Numbered from the stretch's first letter, positions 9,337-17,740 are shown. The stretch: 55,614 nt of DNA from Rhodocyclaceae bacterium (GCA_026646875.1 JAPKHL010000027.1:1-55614); one strand, 5' to 3'. The notes: generated by a model from the letters alone, not told the origin. A program made the numbers and translations.

Positions 9337-10413
9337 TCAGAATTCCGGATACATCCGGCCGGGGTTGAACACCCCGTGCGGATCGAAGGCGGCCTTGAGG
9401 CGGCGGTGGATTTGCGCGAGCGGCGGCGCCAGCGGCTGGAACACGCCGTTCCCGCGCGCATCGCCGCGGAACAGGGTGGCGTGGCCGCCGGCCCGCGCAG
9501 CGGCGGCGCGCACGGTCGTCGCGTCGCCCCCGCGCAGCCAGCGCTGCGCCCCGCCCCACTCGATCAGCGGCGTGCCGGGCAGGTCGAGCGGCGGCGTCAC
9601 CGAGGGCAGCGACAGGCGCCACAGCGGGATTGCCGCATCGCCACCGAAGAAGGGATGCGTCTGTTCGCGCAGGCTCTGCCAGAAGGCGGCCGCCGCCTGC
9701 CCGGCGAGCGTCTCGCCGCCGAGCTTGCGCGTCGCCGCGTCGACCGCCGCCGCGGCGCCCTCGAGGCGCACGTGCAGCACGCCGTCGCTCCAGGCCGAAG
9801 CGCTCACCGGCAGCGGCTGACCTCCCCAGGCGTTGAGCGTCGCCAGCGCCTGCGTCTGCGGCATGTCGAAGCGCAGGGTGCGGGTAGCCACGGCGAAGGG
9901 CAGCACCTTGAGCGAAACCTCGACGATCAGCCCCAGCGTGCCGAGGCTCCCGGCCAGCAGGCGCGGAACGTCGTAACCGGCGACGTTCTTCATCACCTGG
10001 CCGCCGAAGGCGAGCAGTTCGCCGCGCCCGTCGAGCAGGCGCGCGCCGAGCACGAAATCGCGCAGCGCGCCGGCTTGCGCCCGGCGCGGGCCGGACAGCC
10101 CGGCCGCGACACAGCCGCCGACGGTGGCGCCGGGGCCGAAATGCGGCGGCTCGAAGGGCAGTGTCTGGCCACGCTCGGCCAGCACCGCCTCGAGCTCGGC
10201 CAGCGGCGTGCCGCAGCGCGCGGTGACCACGAGTTCGGTCGGCTCGTAGGCGACGATGCCGGCATGCGCACGGGTATCGAGCACCGCCAGCGTCCCGCCC
10301 GCGGGGGGCTCGCCATAGAAATCCTTGCTGCCGCCGCCGCGCAGGCGGAGCGGGGTACGGTCGGCGGCCGCCGCGCGCACGCGCGCGGCCCATTGTTCGA
10401 GTAGTGCCGTCAT
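9337..10413 (-). CDS. glcE: Glycolate oxidase FAD-binding subunit GlcE
   Basis: 358 residues from the ATG at 10413, which overlaps the stop of glcD. It has an FAD-binding type 4 fold (RLRGGGSKDFYG, FEPPHFGPGATVGGCVAAG, GGQVMKNVAGYDVPRLLAGSLGTLG), is shorter than GlcD and ends in FDPHGVFNPGRMYPEF. GlcE is the second flavin subunit of the three-subunit glycolate dehydrogenase. Gene order and length match the E. coli-type complex. Confidence 0.95.
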   Translation of the reverse strand: MTALLEQWAARVRAAAADRTPLRLRGGGSKDFYGEPPAGGTLAVLDTRAHAGIVAYEPTELVVTARCGTPLAELEAVLAERGQTLPFEPPHFGPGATVGGCVAAGLSGPRRAQAGALRDFVLGARLLDGRGELLAFGGQVMKNVAGYDVPRLLAGSLGTLGLIVEVSLKVLPFAVATRTLRFDMPQTQALATLNAWGGQPLPVSASAWSDGVLHVRLEGAAAAVDAATRKLGGETLAGQAAAAFWQSLREQTHPFFGGDAAIPLWRLSLPSVTPPLDLPGTPLIEWGGAQRWLRGGDATTVRAAAARAGGHATLFRGDARGNGVFQPLAPPLAQIHRRLKAAFDPHGVFNPGRMYPEF

Positions 10414-11906
10414 CAGAACCTCGGGGCGTCGGCTGCGGGGGTATCGGGGAAACCGCCCCGGGTCTGCCGGTATTCGCGGCAGCGCGCGGCGGTCGGAATC
10501 GCCTTGCCCGGATTGAGGCGGGCATCGGGGTCGAAGGCCTGCTTCAGGCGATGGAAGGCGTCGAGCTCCTGCGGCGTGAACTGGGCGCACATCTGCACGA
10601 TCTTCTCGATGCCGACGCCATGCTCGCCGGTGATCGTGCCGCCGAGGGCCACCGACAGCTCGAGGATCTCGGCGCCGAAGGCGGTCGCCTGTTCGAGCTG
10701 GCCGGGCTGGTTGGCGTCGTACATGATCAGCGGATGCAGGTTGCCGTCGCCGGCGTGGAAAACGTTCGCGCAGCGCAGGCCGTAGCGCCCTTCCATCTCG
10801 GCGATGGCGATCAGCATCCTGGCCAGATTCTTGCGCGGGATGGTGCCGTCCATGCACAGGTAGTCCGGGGTGATGCGGCCAACCGCCGGGAAGGCGGCCT
10901 TGCGGCCGGCCCAGAACTTGAGGCGCTCGGCCTCGCTCTGCGAGACGCGGATCTCGGCGGCGCCGCTCTCCTCGAGCACCGCCCGCATGCGCCCGATTTC
11001 CTCGGCGACCTCCTCGGGCGTCCCGTCCGATTCGCAAAGCAGGATGGCCTCGGCGTTCATGTCGTAGCCGGCATTGACGTAGGGTTCGACGGCGTGCGTG
11101 GCCTTCTTGTCCATCATCTCGAGCCCGGCCGGGATGATGCCGGCGGCGATGATGCTGGCCACCGCGTTGCCGGCCTTGGTGACGTCGTCGAAGGAGGCCA
11201 GGACCACCTGCGCCAGTTCGGGCTTCGGGGTCAGCCGGACGGTGACCTCGGTGATCAGCGCGAGCATCCCCTCGGAGCCGTTCATCAGCGCCAGCAGGTC
11301 GAGGCCCGGCGCATCGAGCGCGGCGCCGCCGAACTCGACGATCTCGCCCGCGACGGTCAGGCCGCGCACGCGCAGCACGTTGTGCACGGTCAGGCCGTAT
11401 TTCAGGCAGTGCACGCCGCCCGAGTTCTCGGCGACGTTGCCACCGATGGTGCAGGCGATCTGCGAGGACGGGTCGGGGGCGTAGTAGAGGCCGTGGGGCG
11501 CGGCCGCCTCGGAAACGGCAAGGTTGCGCACGCCGGGCTGGACCACGGCGGTGCGCGACAGCGGGTCGATGCGCAGGATCTTCTTGAGCCGGGCAAGCGA
11601 GACGACGACGCCGTCGCGGTGCGGCATGGCGCCGCCCGAGAGGCCGGTCGCCGCGCCACGCGGCACCACCGGCGCCTTCAGTTCGTGGCAGACGCGCAGG
11701 ACGGCCTGCGCCTCCGCCTCGCTGGCCGGCAGGGCAACGAGCAGCGGCAGCTGGCGGTAGGCGGTCAGACCGTCGCATTCGTACGGGCGCAGGTCCTCCT
11801 CCTCGGCGAGCAGCGAATCCGGCGGCAGGACGGCGCGCAGGCGCGCGACGAGCAAGGACCGGTCGACGTCGAAGCGCGGTCCGGCAGCGGTGCTATCCAT
11901 GGTCAT
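10413..11906 (-). CDS. glcD: Glycolate oxidase subunit GlcD
   Basis: 497 residues (E. coli GlcD is 499). The ATG at 11906 is chosen because GAGGAAA lies 8 bases upstream; a second in-frame ATG is at 11900. The FAD-binding PCMH domain (VPRGAATGLSGGA, CTIGGNVAENSGG, GSEGMLALITEVT) precedes the C-terminal substrate/flavin cap with HAGDGNLHPLI and GTITGEHGVGIEK. It oxidises glycolate (or D-lactate) to the 2-oxoacid. Second gene of the operon, immediately after the GntR regulator. Confidence 0.96.
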   Translation of the reverse strand: MTMDSTAAGPRFDVDRSLLVARLRAVLPPDSLLAEEEDLRPYECDGLTAYRQLPLLVALPASEAEAQAVLRVCHELKAPVVPRGAATGLSGGAMPHRDGVVVSLARLKKILRIDPLSRTAVVQPGVRNLAVSEAAAPHGLYYAPDPSSQIACTIGGNVAENSGGVHCLKYGLTVHNVLRVRGLTVAGEIVEFGGAALDAPGLDLLALMNGSEGMLALITEVTVRLTPKPELAQVVLASFDDVTKAGNAVASIIAAGIIPAGLEMMDKKATHAVEPYVNAGYDMNAEAILLCESDGTPEEVAEEIGRMRAVLEESGAAEIRVSQSEAERLKFWAGRKAAFPAVGRITPDYLCMDGTIPRKNLARMLIAIAEMEGRYGLRCANVFHAGDGNLHPLIMYDANQPGQLEQATAFGAEILELSVALGGTITGEHGVGIEKIVQMCAQFTPQELDAFHRLKQAFDPDARLNPGKAIPTAARCREYRQTRGGFPDTPAADAPRF

Positions 11907-11932
11907 GCTGGGTTTCCTCGAAAGCGGGACGG

Positions 11933-12673
11933 TCAGCCCGCGTCGTCCGTGAGATCGGCGGCGAGATCGATGCCGACGCGCGACGCGGCGCCGCGCAGGT
12001 GCTGCTGCGCGCAGCGCCGGGCGCGCGCCGGGTTGCCGGCGGCGATGGCCTCGAACAGCGCGCGGTGTTCGGCCTGCGCCTCTTCCGGCAGGGCGCCGTC
12101 GCGTCCCGGGCCGGCCCAGGCGAGCCGCCGCGAGTCGGAAAAGTGGCGGCCGAGAAATTCGACCAGCCGGTAGGCGTAGGTGTTGTGGGTGGCCGAGGCG
12201 ATGGCCAGGTGGAAATCGTCGTCGGCCTCGGAACCGTCGCTGCCGTCGGCGAGCGCGAGATCCATCGCGTCGAGGTGCTTCTGCATCGCCGACACGTCTT
12301 CGGGAATGCGGCGGCGCGCGGCGAGTTCGGCGACCGCCGTCTCGATCATCGAGCGCAGCTCGAAGATGTCGCGCAGTTCGACGAGCGCCGGCCCCTCGCC
12401 CTGCCAGAAGCGGAAATTGAGGCTCTTCGGCGCCTGCGCGACAAAGGCGCCTGCGCCCTGCCGCGTTTCGATGCGTCCGTCGGCCTTCAGGCGCGCCACC
12501 GCCTCGCGCACCACGGCACGGCTGACGCCGAAGGTTTCCGCCAGCACCTTCTCGGTCGGCAGCTGGTCGCCGGGGGCCAGCTCGCCACGGGCGATGCGCG
12601 CCTCGAGCGCGGCGGAGACTTCCTCGCTCAGGCGCGGCGCGCGGACGATTTTCTTGAGCTCGTTGATTCCCAT
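11933..12673 (-). CDS. FadR-subfamily GntR regulator of the glc operon (GlcC-like)
   Basis: 246 residues from the ATG at 12673 (MGINELKKIVRAP); the longer frame to 12712 runs into the operator and is rejected. The winged helix covers about residues 15-80 (DQLPTEKVLAETFGVSRAVVREAVARLKADGRIE). The FCD effector domain has the expected DDDFHLAIASATHN metal/ligand motif and a later EHRALFEAI. The gene leads the glcD-E-F operon on the same strand, so it probably autoregulates that operon in response to glycolate or a related hydroxy-acid. Whether it is GlcC proper or an LldR/PdhR-like relative cannot be settled from sequence alone. Confidence 0.85.
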   Translation of the reverse strand: MGINELKKIVRAPRLSEEVSAALEARIARGELAPGDQLPTEKVLAETFGVSRAVVREAVARLKADGRIETRQGAGAFVAQAPKSLNFRFWQGEGPALVELRDIFELRSMIETAVAELAARRRIPEDVSAMQKHLDAMDLALADGSDGSEADDDFHLAIASATHNTYAYRLVEFLGRHFSDSRRLAWAGPGRDGALPEEAQAEHRALFEAIAAGNPARARRCAQQHLRGAASRVGIDLAADLTDDAG

Positions 12674-12685
12674 AATCCAATCAGG

Positions 12686-12696
12686 TTGTCTGACAA
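12686..12696. promoter_or_regulatory. Predicted GntR/FadR-type operator of the glc operon
   Basis: TTGTCTGACAA is a perfect 11-base inverted repeat and fits the FadR-subfamily half-site rule TNGTNNNACNA. It lies 13 bases upstream of the regulator's start codon, where binding would block the glc promoter. Inference: autoregulatory operator. Confidence 0.65.
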
Positions 12697-12775
12697 GTCG
12701 AAAGCCAAGCATACACGAAAGCCCGCGGTGCGGGAATCGTCGCCGTCATCGCGCGAACGGCTGCCCGGAACGGGC

Positions 12776-14059
12776 TCAGGGCAGGACGAGGATGGCGTGC
12801 AGGTCGTTGACGTTGGTCAGTGTCGGGCCGGTGTGCAACAGGTCGCCGAGGGCGGCGAAGAAGCCATAGGCGTCGTGGCGGTCGAGCGCGGTGCGCGCAT
12901 CGAGCCCCTGCGCGGCGGCGCGGGCCAGTGTGGAGGGCGACAGCAGCGCGCCGGCGTTGTCCTCGGTGCCGTCGATGCCGTCGGTGTCGGCGGCCAGGGC
13001 GTGGATGCGGGGATGCCCCTGCAAGGCCAGTGCGAGCGCCAGCAGCAGCTCGCTGTTGCGCCCGCCGCGCGCAGGACCGCCCGGCGCGCGCGGCAGAGTC
13101 ACCGTGGCCTCGCCGCCGGAAAGCAGCACGCAGGGCGGCCGCGCCGGGGTGCCGTGACGGGCGCAGCTGCGGGCGATGGCGGCCAGCACGCGGGCCACTT
13201 CGCGGGCCTCGCCGGCGATCTCGTCGCCAAGCACCAGCGGGGCGATGCCGGCCGCGCGCGCGGCCGCCGCTGCGGCGGCCAGCGCCTGCGCCGGGCTGGC
13301 GACCAGGCGAAAGCCGGCGGTGGCGAGGCGCGGATCGCCCGGCTTGGGGGTTTCGGCCTCGGCACGCTGCAGCCAGGCGCGCACGGCCGGCGGCGCATCG
13401 ATGGCGTAGCGCTCGAGGATTGCCAGCGCCTCCGCGCGCGTGCCCGGATCGGCCACCGTCGGCCCGGAGGCGATGACCTCCGGATCGTCGCCGGCCACAT
13501 CGGAAATCGCCAGGGTCAGCACCGGTGCCGGCCACGCGGCGACGGCCAGCCGCCCGCCCTTGATCGCCGAAAGATGCTTGCGCACGCAGTTGATCTCGTG
13601 GATGTCGGCGCCACAGGCGAGCAGCGCGCGCGTCACCGCCTGCTTGGCCGCCAGGTCGATGCCCGGCGCGGGGGCCGCCAGCAGCGCCGAGCCGCCGCCG
13701 GAGATCAGCGCCAGCACGCGGTCCTGCGGGCCAAGACCGCGTACCAGATCGAGCATGCGCCGGGCGGCCCGTTCGCCGGCGGCGTCGGGCACCGGGTGCG
13801 CAGCCTCGACGATCTCGATGCGTGCGCAGGGCACGGTGAAGCCGTAGCGCGTCACCACCAGTCCGGACAGCCCGCCCGGCCAGTGCGTCTCGACCGCGCG
13901 CGCCATGGCAGCCGAGGCCTTGCCGGCACCGATCACGCACAGGCGGCCGCCGGGCCCGGGCGGCGGCAGGGCGGCCAGTGCGGGAGGCACGCAGCGCGCC
14001 GGGTCGGCCGCCGCCGTCGCGGCGGCGAACAGGGAGGTCAGGAATGCGGCTTCGTCCAT
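12776..14059 (-). CDS. Glycerate 2-kinase (MOFRL/TtuD-GckA family)
   Basis: 427 residues from the ATG at 14059 (AAGG 9 bases upstream; a TTG at 14065 sits too close to that site). The N-terminal domain has CVIGAGKASAAMA, VLALISGGGSALL, RKHLSAIKGGRLA and TLAISDVAGDDPEVIASGPT. The C-terminal MOFRL-type region carries LLSGGEATVT, GGRNSELLLALAL and DTDGIDGTEDNAGA. It phosphorylates D-glycerate to 2-phosphoglycerate, the exit step of glyoxylate assimilation and the serine cycle. Its place upstream of the glc operon and near hyi supports a glycolate/glyoxylate route. A palindrome at 14082-14097 lies in its promoter. Confidence 0.92.
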   Translation of the reverse strand: MDEAAFLTSLFAAATAAADPARCVPPALAALPPPGPGGRLCVIGAGKASAAMARAVETHWPGGLSGLVVTRYGFTVPCARIEIVEAAHPVPDAAGERAARRMLDLVRGLGPQDRVLALISGGGSALLAAPAPGIDLAAKQAVTRALLACGADIHEINCVRKHLSAIKGGRLAVAAWPAPVLTLAISDVAGDDPEVIASGPTVADPGTRAEALAILERYAIDAPPAVRAWLQRAEAETPKPGDPRLATAGFRLVASPAQALAAAAAAARAAGIAPLVLGDEIAGEAREVARVLAAIARSCARHGTPARPPCVLLSGGEATVTLPRAPGGPARGGRNSELLLALALALQGHPRIHALAADTDGIDGTEDNAGALLSPSTLARAAAQGLDARTALDRHDAYGFFAALGDLLHTGPTLTNVNDLHAILVLP

Positions 14060-14081
14060 GGCCAATAGCCTTACAAATAAT

Positions 14082-14097
14082 CAGGTCATTTGACCTG
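14082..14097. promoter_or_regulatory. Perfect palindrome upstream of glycerate kinase
   Basis: CAGGTCA and TGACCTG form 7-base arms around a 2-base centre, 22 bases upstream of the glycerate kinase start. The minus-strand flank ACCTGATT also occurs beside the glc operator (minus strand, about 12678-12685), so the same regulator may bind both, although the spacing differs from TNGTNNNACNA. Probable operator of unknown protein. Confidence 0.5.
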
Positions 14098-14164
14098 CGT
14101 CAGAAACCGCGATCGGGAAGCGTCGTAGGCTGCGCCATTCGACCCCATCATTGCGGATTCCTTC

Positions 14165-14650
14165 ATGAGCACAACCGATCTTTTCCACTGGTCCGACGAG
14201 TTCAGCGTCCATATCCAGGAGGTCGACGAGCAGCACAAGGTGCTCGTCGACCTGCTCAACCAGCTGCACACGGCGATCCGGGAGCACCACGGCAAGGCCA
14301 CCTCGCGCGAGATCCTCGACCGCCTGGCCGAGTACACACGCACGCACTTCCTGCTCGAGGAAAGCCTGATGCGGCTGACCCACTACCCCGGCTTCGAGAT
14401 CCACAAGCAGCAGCACGAGGAGCTGATGACGCAGGTGCAGGCATTGCAGCACAAACTCGACCACGAGAACGCGGCGATCACTTTCGAACTGCTGCACTTC
14501 CTGAAGAACTGGCTGGTCCAGCACATCAACGACAGCGATCGCCGCTTCGGCGCGCACTTCCAGAAGGCCGGCCTCGGCCAGTACCAGGAATGGTCGCAGG
14601 AAGTGCAGGCGACCATGAAAAAGAAAAAATGGTGGTGGAAGTTCTGGTGA
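14165..14650 (+). CDS. Bacteriohemerythrin with a Lys/Trp-rich tail
   Basis: 161 residues. The diiron/O2-binding ligands of hemerythrins are in order: the H in VDEQHKVLVDLLN, the H..E of TRTHFLLEESLM, the H...H of HKQQHEELM, and HINDSDRRF. Bacteriohemerythrins bind or sense O2 and may deliver it to oxidases in microaerobic respirers. It ends in a run of four Lys followed by Trp, Trp, Trp, Lys, Phe, Trp, which is not part of the fold and could be a membrane-interface or partner-docking tail. Stand-alone and divergent from glycerate kinase. Confidence 0.93.
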   Translation: MSTTDLFHWSDEFSVHIQEVDEQHKVLVDLLNQLHTAIREHHGKATSREILDRLAEYTRTHFLLEESLMRLTHYPGFEIHKQQHEELMTQVQALQHKLDHENAAITFELLHFLKNWLVQHINDSDRRFGAHFQKAGLGQYQEWSQEVQATMKKKKWWWKFW

Positions 14651-14666
14651 TCCCCGGCACGGCCGT

Positions 14667-15446
14667 TCAGCGCCAGCCGGCGAGCCAGCCGAGGCCGGCC
14701 TCGCTGCCGGCGCGCGGCCGGTATTCGCACCCCACCCAGCCGGGATAGCCGAGACGGTCGAGCAGGCCGAACAGATAGGGGAAGTTGATCTCGCCGCTGC
14801 CCGGCTCGTGGCGCCCGGGGTTGTCCGCGATCTGCACGTGGGCGATGCGCGCCAGGGCGCGCTCCAGCGTGCGCGCGAGGTCGCCCTCCATGATCTGCGC
14901 GTGATAGACGTCGTACTGCAGCCAGAGGTTCTCCTCGCCCAGCGATTCGATCAGCGCCAGCGCCTTGCGCGGCGTATCGAGGAAGAAGCCGGGCATGTCC
15001 ACGCGGCTGTTGATCGGCTCGATGAGCAGGCGGATGCCGTGCGCGGCCAGCCGTCGCGCGGCATGGCGCAGGTTGGCGGCGAGGGTGGCGTGCAACTCGG
15101 CCTCCGGCACCCCGGCCGGCGCCAGTCCGGCCAGGCAGTTGAGCTGTGCGCAGCCGAGCGCGCGCGCGTACTCGATACCCCGTTCGACACCGGCGCGGAA
15201 TTCTGCCTCCCGCCCGGGCAGGCAGGCGATGCCGCGCTCGCCGGCCGCCCAGTCGCCCGGCGGCAGGTTGTGCAGGACCTGGACCAGCCCGTTCTCGCGC
15301 AGCAGGCGCGCCAGTTCGTCGGGCGACCAGGCGTAGGGAAACATGTACTCGACCCCGGTGAAACCGGCGCGCGCGGCCCGCGCGAAGCGCTCGGGGAAAT
15401 CGACGTCGTCGAACAGGAAGCTCAGGTTGGCGCAGAAACGGGGCAT
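14667..15446 (-). CDS. hyi: Hydroxypyruvate isomerase
   Basis: 259 residues (family about 258). The ATG at 15446 has GGAGG 7 bases upstream. It is a TIM-barrel xylose-isomerase-like protein with metal/catalytic segments LIEPINSRVDMPGF, LQYDVYHAQIMEGD, HVQIADNPGRHEPG and GCEYRP. It interconverts hydroxypyruvate and tartronate semialdehyde in glyoxylate metabolism. Its usual partners gcl and glxR are not in the window, but glycerate kinase and glcDEF lie just beyond, suggesting a scattered glyoxylate pathway. Confidence 0.93.
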   Translation of the reverse strand: MPRFCANLSFLFDDVDFPERFARAARAGFTGVEYMFPYAWSPDELARLLRENGLVQVLHNLPPGDWAAGERGIACLPGREAEFRAGVERGIEYARALGCAQLNCLAGLAPAGVPEAELHATLAANLRHAARRLAAHGIRLLIEPINSRVDMPGFFLDTPRKALALIESLGEENLWLQYDVYHAQIMEGDLARTLERALARIAHVQIADNPGRHEPGSGEINFPYLFGLLDRLGYPGWVGCEYRPRAGSEAGLGWLAGWR

Positions 15447-15494
15447 GCGGTTTCCTCCGATATAATCCCGAGCATTCTCGTCAGGAAAAGAACC

Positions 15495-16070
15495 ATGGGC
15501 AATCGTCTCTCGAAAATCGTCACCCGCACCGGCGATGCCGGCACCACCGGCCTTGGCGACGGCAGTCGCGTGCCCAAGGATCACCTGCGCATCGACACCA
15601 TCGGCGAGATCGACGAGCTCAACTCGACGCTCGGCCTGCTGCTCACCGAGGAACTGCCGGAGGACATCCGCGAGGCGCTGACCGGCATGCAGCACGACCT
15701 CTTCGACCTCGGCGGCGAACTGTGCATCCCGGGCATGAGCATCCTCGCGCAGGCGCATGTGGACCGGCTGGAGGCACTGGTCGAGCGCTTCAACGAGGCG
15801 CTGCCGCCGCTGAAGGACTTCATCCTGCCCGGCGGCACCCGCGCGGCGGCCTTCGCCCACCTCGCGCGCACCGTGGCCCGGCGCGCCGAGCGGCGCATCG
15901 TGCATCTGGCGAACGAGGATCTCGCCTGCGGCGGCCCCGGCGTCTCGGAATTCGCGCGCAAGTACCTCAACCGCAGTTCGGATCTGCTGTTCGTGCTCGG
16001 CCGCGCGCTCAACCGGGCCGCCGGCCGTGGCGACGTGCTCTGGGTGCACGGCCGCAATCGCGGCGACTAG
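15495..16070 (+). CDS. Cob(I)yrinic acid a,c-diamide / cob(I)alamin adenosyltransferase, PduO type
   Basis: 191 residues. N-terminal TRTGDAGTTGLGDGSRVPKDH is the ATP-binding signature of PduO-type ATRs; IDELNSTLG, LARTVARRAERR and YLNRSSDLLFVLGRALN complete the active site. It makes adenosylcobalamin from cob(I)alamin and ATP. Divergent from hyi, with a 48-base gap. No cobalamin biosynthesis gene is nearby, so it probably serves salvage. Confidence 0.95.
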   Translation: MGNRLSKIVTRTGDAGTTGLGDGSRVPKDHLRIDTIGEIDELNSTLGLLLTEELPEDIREALTGMQHDLFDLGGELCIPGMSILAQAHVDRLEALVERFNEALPPLKDFILPGGTRAAAFAHLARTVARRAERRIVHLANEDLACGGPGVSEFARKYLNRSSDLLFVLGRALNRAAGRGDVLWVHGRNRGD

Positions 16071-16114
16071 GGCGGATCGTCACGCTAGCCCGCGCGACCG
16101 CCCGGGCTTCGGTC

Positions 16115-16687
16115 TCAGAGGAAGTCGTCGGCGCCGCCCAGCAGGGTGAGCACACCGAGGACGGCGAAGATGCCGGCGGCGACCGCGTGCACCAGCCGCA
16201 CCGGCAGGCGGCGGGCGATCCGTTCGCCGAACAGCACGGCCGGCACGTTGGCCGCCATCATCCCGAGCGTGGTGCCCGCCACCACGGCGAGCAGCGCGTT
16301 GTACTGCGCGGCGAGAGCGACGGTGGCGATCTGCGTCTTGTCCCCCATCTCGGCGAGGAAGAAGGCGATCAGCGTCGTCCCGAAGACACCGAAGCGCGCC
16401 GGCCGCGCCTCGGCCTCGTCGATTTCGTCGGGAATCAGCGTCCACACCGCCATCGCCAGAAAGGACAGGCCGAGCACCCAGCGCAGCAGCTGCGGGCCGA
16501 GCAGCGTGGTGATCCAGGCGCCGACCGCCCCGGCGAAACCGTGATTGGCGAGGGTCGCCACCAGGATGCCAAGAATGATCGGCAGCGGACGCCGGTACTT
16601 GGCGGCAAGGATGAAGGCGAGGAGTTGTGTCTTGTCGCCGATTTCGGCGAGGGCGACGATGCCGGTGGAGACGAGAAAGGCTTCCAT
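16115..16687 (-). CDS. GDT1/TMEM165 (UPF0016) family manganese exporter
   Basis: 190 residues from the ATG at 16687. The two internal-repeat signatures of the family are present: ALAEIGDKTQLLAF (about 12-25) and FFLAEMGDKTQIATV (about 106-120), with six hydrophobic helices and a charged central loop (IPDEIDEAEARP). Members export Mn2+ (or exchange Ca2+/Mn2+ for H+) across the inner membrane. The yybP-ykoY riboswitch immediately upstream strongly supports Mn2+ as the ligand and substrate. Confidence 0.93.
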   Translation of the reverse strand: MEAFLVSTGIVALAEIGDKTQLLAFILAAKYRRPLPIILGILVATLANHGFAGAVGAWITTLLGPQLLRWVLGLSFLAMAVWTLIPDEIDEAEARPARFGVFGTTLIAFFLAEMGDKTQIATVALAAQYNALLAVVAGTTLGMMAANVPAVLFGERIARRLPVRLVHAVAAGIFAVLGVLTLLGGADDFL

Positions 16688-16762
16688 GCGGGGATTTTCC
16701 AGGGGTCGGGCAGCGGACGACCGATGACGCGCCGCCCCCGCCCGACCCGGGTCGGGGCGTCG

Positions 16763-16862
16763 CGCCAAAGGTCTCGCCAAGCCAGCGGCCGGACACACCA
16801 TGGCCGTGCGGCCAAGTCTGTTGATGCGTCCCCTTCCGGGGTGGAAGGCGGCTACTCCCCAA
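16763..16862 (-). promoter_or_regulatory. yybP-ykoY manganese riboswitch
   Basis: On the minus strand the leader of the GDT1-type gene contains the class hallmarks in order: GGGGAGTAGCC (16850-16860), a hairpin, the CAACA-ACT-TGGC box (about 16814-16833), a variable G/C-rich hairpin, and GCGAGACC-TTTGGCGC (16763-16779). These are the conserved L1/L3 and closing-stem elements of the Mn2+-sensing yybP-ykoY aptamer. A TACAAT hexamer at 16875-16880 (minus strand) is a suitable -10. About 75 bases of expression platform follow before the ATG. Expected effect: exporter on in high Mn2+. Confidence 0.88.
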
Positions 16863-16938
16863 TGACGGGGCGCGATTGTACCGGCGAACGCCGGCGCTGG
16901 CGAGGGATGCGGAACAACCGCCCGGAGGATCGCGCCGC

Positions 16939-17445
16939 TCAGCGCGGCGTGGAGGCTGGCACGAAGCGTCGTGCCTGGCTGGCCGCGGCCTCGGCGATGG
17001 CGTGCAGCAGATCGCTGGCGCGGCGGGTGCCGGCGGTAGCCGGGCCGGGATCGTGGTACACCAGATGCACGCGCTCGGGCGCACCGGGAGCGGTGTACAG
17101 CGCCACGTGCAGGGGGCAGTAGGCGATCGACTCCGGGTTTTCAAGCACCAGGGCCCAGGAGACCTGGGCGCTGCAAAAGGAAAATATCTCCGCCTGCGCG
17201 AACACCGGCGCGGGGTTGCCAAGCGCCGGCGCGGTCCGTGCGAGCATCTCGCCGAACTGGCTGCGCGGGCCGGGGATCAGTCCCTGGCTCTCGATGGCGT
17301 CCTGCAGTGCCTCGCTGGCGCGTGCGAAATCGCTGGGTTCGATGACCCGATGGACGATGCGCGGCTCGGCCACGGCAACGACCGCCCAGCAGGCCGCCAG
17401 CAGCACGGCCGCGATGAGGGAAGGAAGACGGGCGCGACGGCGCAC
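16939..17445 (-). CDS. DUF302 periplasmic protein, last gene of the PQQ operon
   Basis: 168 residues from a GTG at 17445, one base after the pqqD stop; this start gives a clean signal peptide (basic VRRRARLPS, then LIAAVLLAACWAVVAVA). The mature part is a DUF302-type domain: FSFCSAQVSWALVLENPESIAYCPLHVALYTAPG with two Cys, followed by VHLVYHDPG. Small periplasmic DUF302 proteins occur near redox and PQQ genes; biochemical function unknown. Its tight junction with pqqD indicates co-transcription. Confidence 0.75.
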   Translation of the reverse strand: MRRRARLPSLIAAVLLAACWAVVAVAEPRIVHRVIEPSDFARASEALQDAIESQGLIPGPRSQFGEMLARTAPALGNPAPVFAQAEIFSFCSAQVSWALVLENPESIAYCPLHVALYTAPGAPERVHLVYHDPGPATAGTRRASDLLHAIAEAAASQARRFVPASTPR

Positions 17446-17446
17446 G

Positions 17447-17740
17447 TCAGGCGCGCAACCACCCCTTGCCGAGGGCAAGGCCGATGAACTGGTTGACGTT
17501 GTCGGCAAGCGCGGGGCCGGCGTCGGGAAACGCCTCGGCAAGCTCGGCGATCACCTGGACCGGAGTCCGCTGGCCATCGCAGCGGCGGAGGATCTCGCTG
17601 GCCGACGGATTGAGCTTGATGATGCCCTCGGGATAGAGCAGGACCCAGGCGTTCTGGCTCTCCTCCCAGCGCAGCAGGTAGCGCGGCGCGAGCGACGGGG
17701 TGCAGTCGGGCGCGGGCGGGGTGATGGTCTTGTCGGTCAT
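17447..17740 (-). CDS. pqqD: PqqD, PqqA-binding chaperone
   Basis: 97 residues from the ATG at 17740. The winged-helix RiPP recognition element is plain: LAPRYLLRWEESQNAWVLLYPEGIIKLN, SASEILRRCDGQRT, VIAELAEAFPD. PqqD holds the PqqA peptide and presents it to the radical SAM enzyme PqqE. It follows pqqA by 76 bases and directly precedes the DUF302 gene. Confidence 0.95.
   Translation of the reverse strand: MTDKTITPPAPDCTPSLAPRYLLRWEESQNAWVLLYPEGIIKLNPSASEILRRCDGQRTPVQVIAELAEAFPDAGPALADNVNQFIGLALGKGWLRA

Noticed and set aside
7922-10525. Very long minus-strand frame spanning glcF and glcE
   Set aside because: Shadow frame; glcF and glcE occupy other frames with full family motifs.
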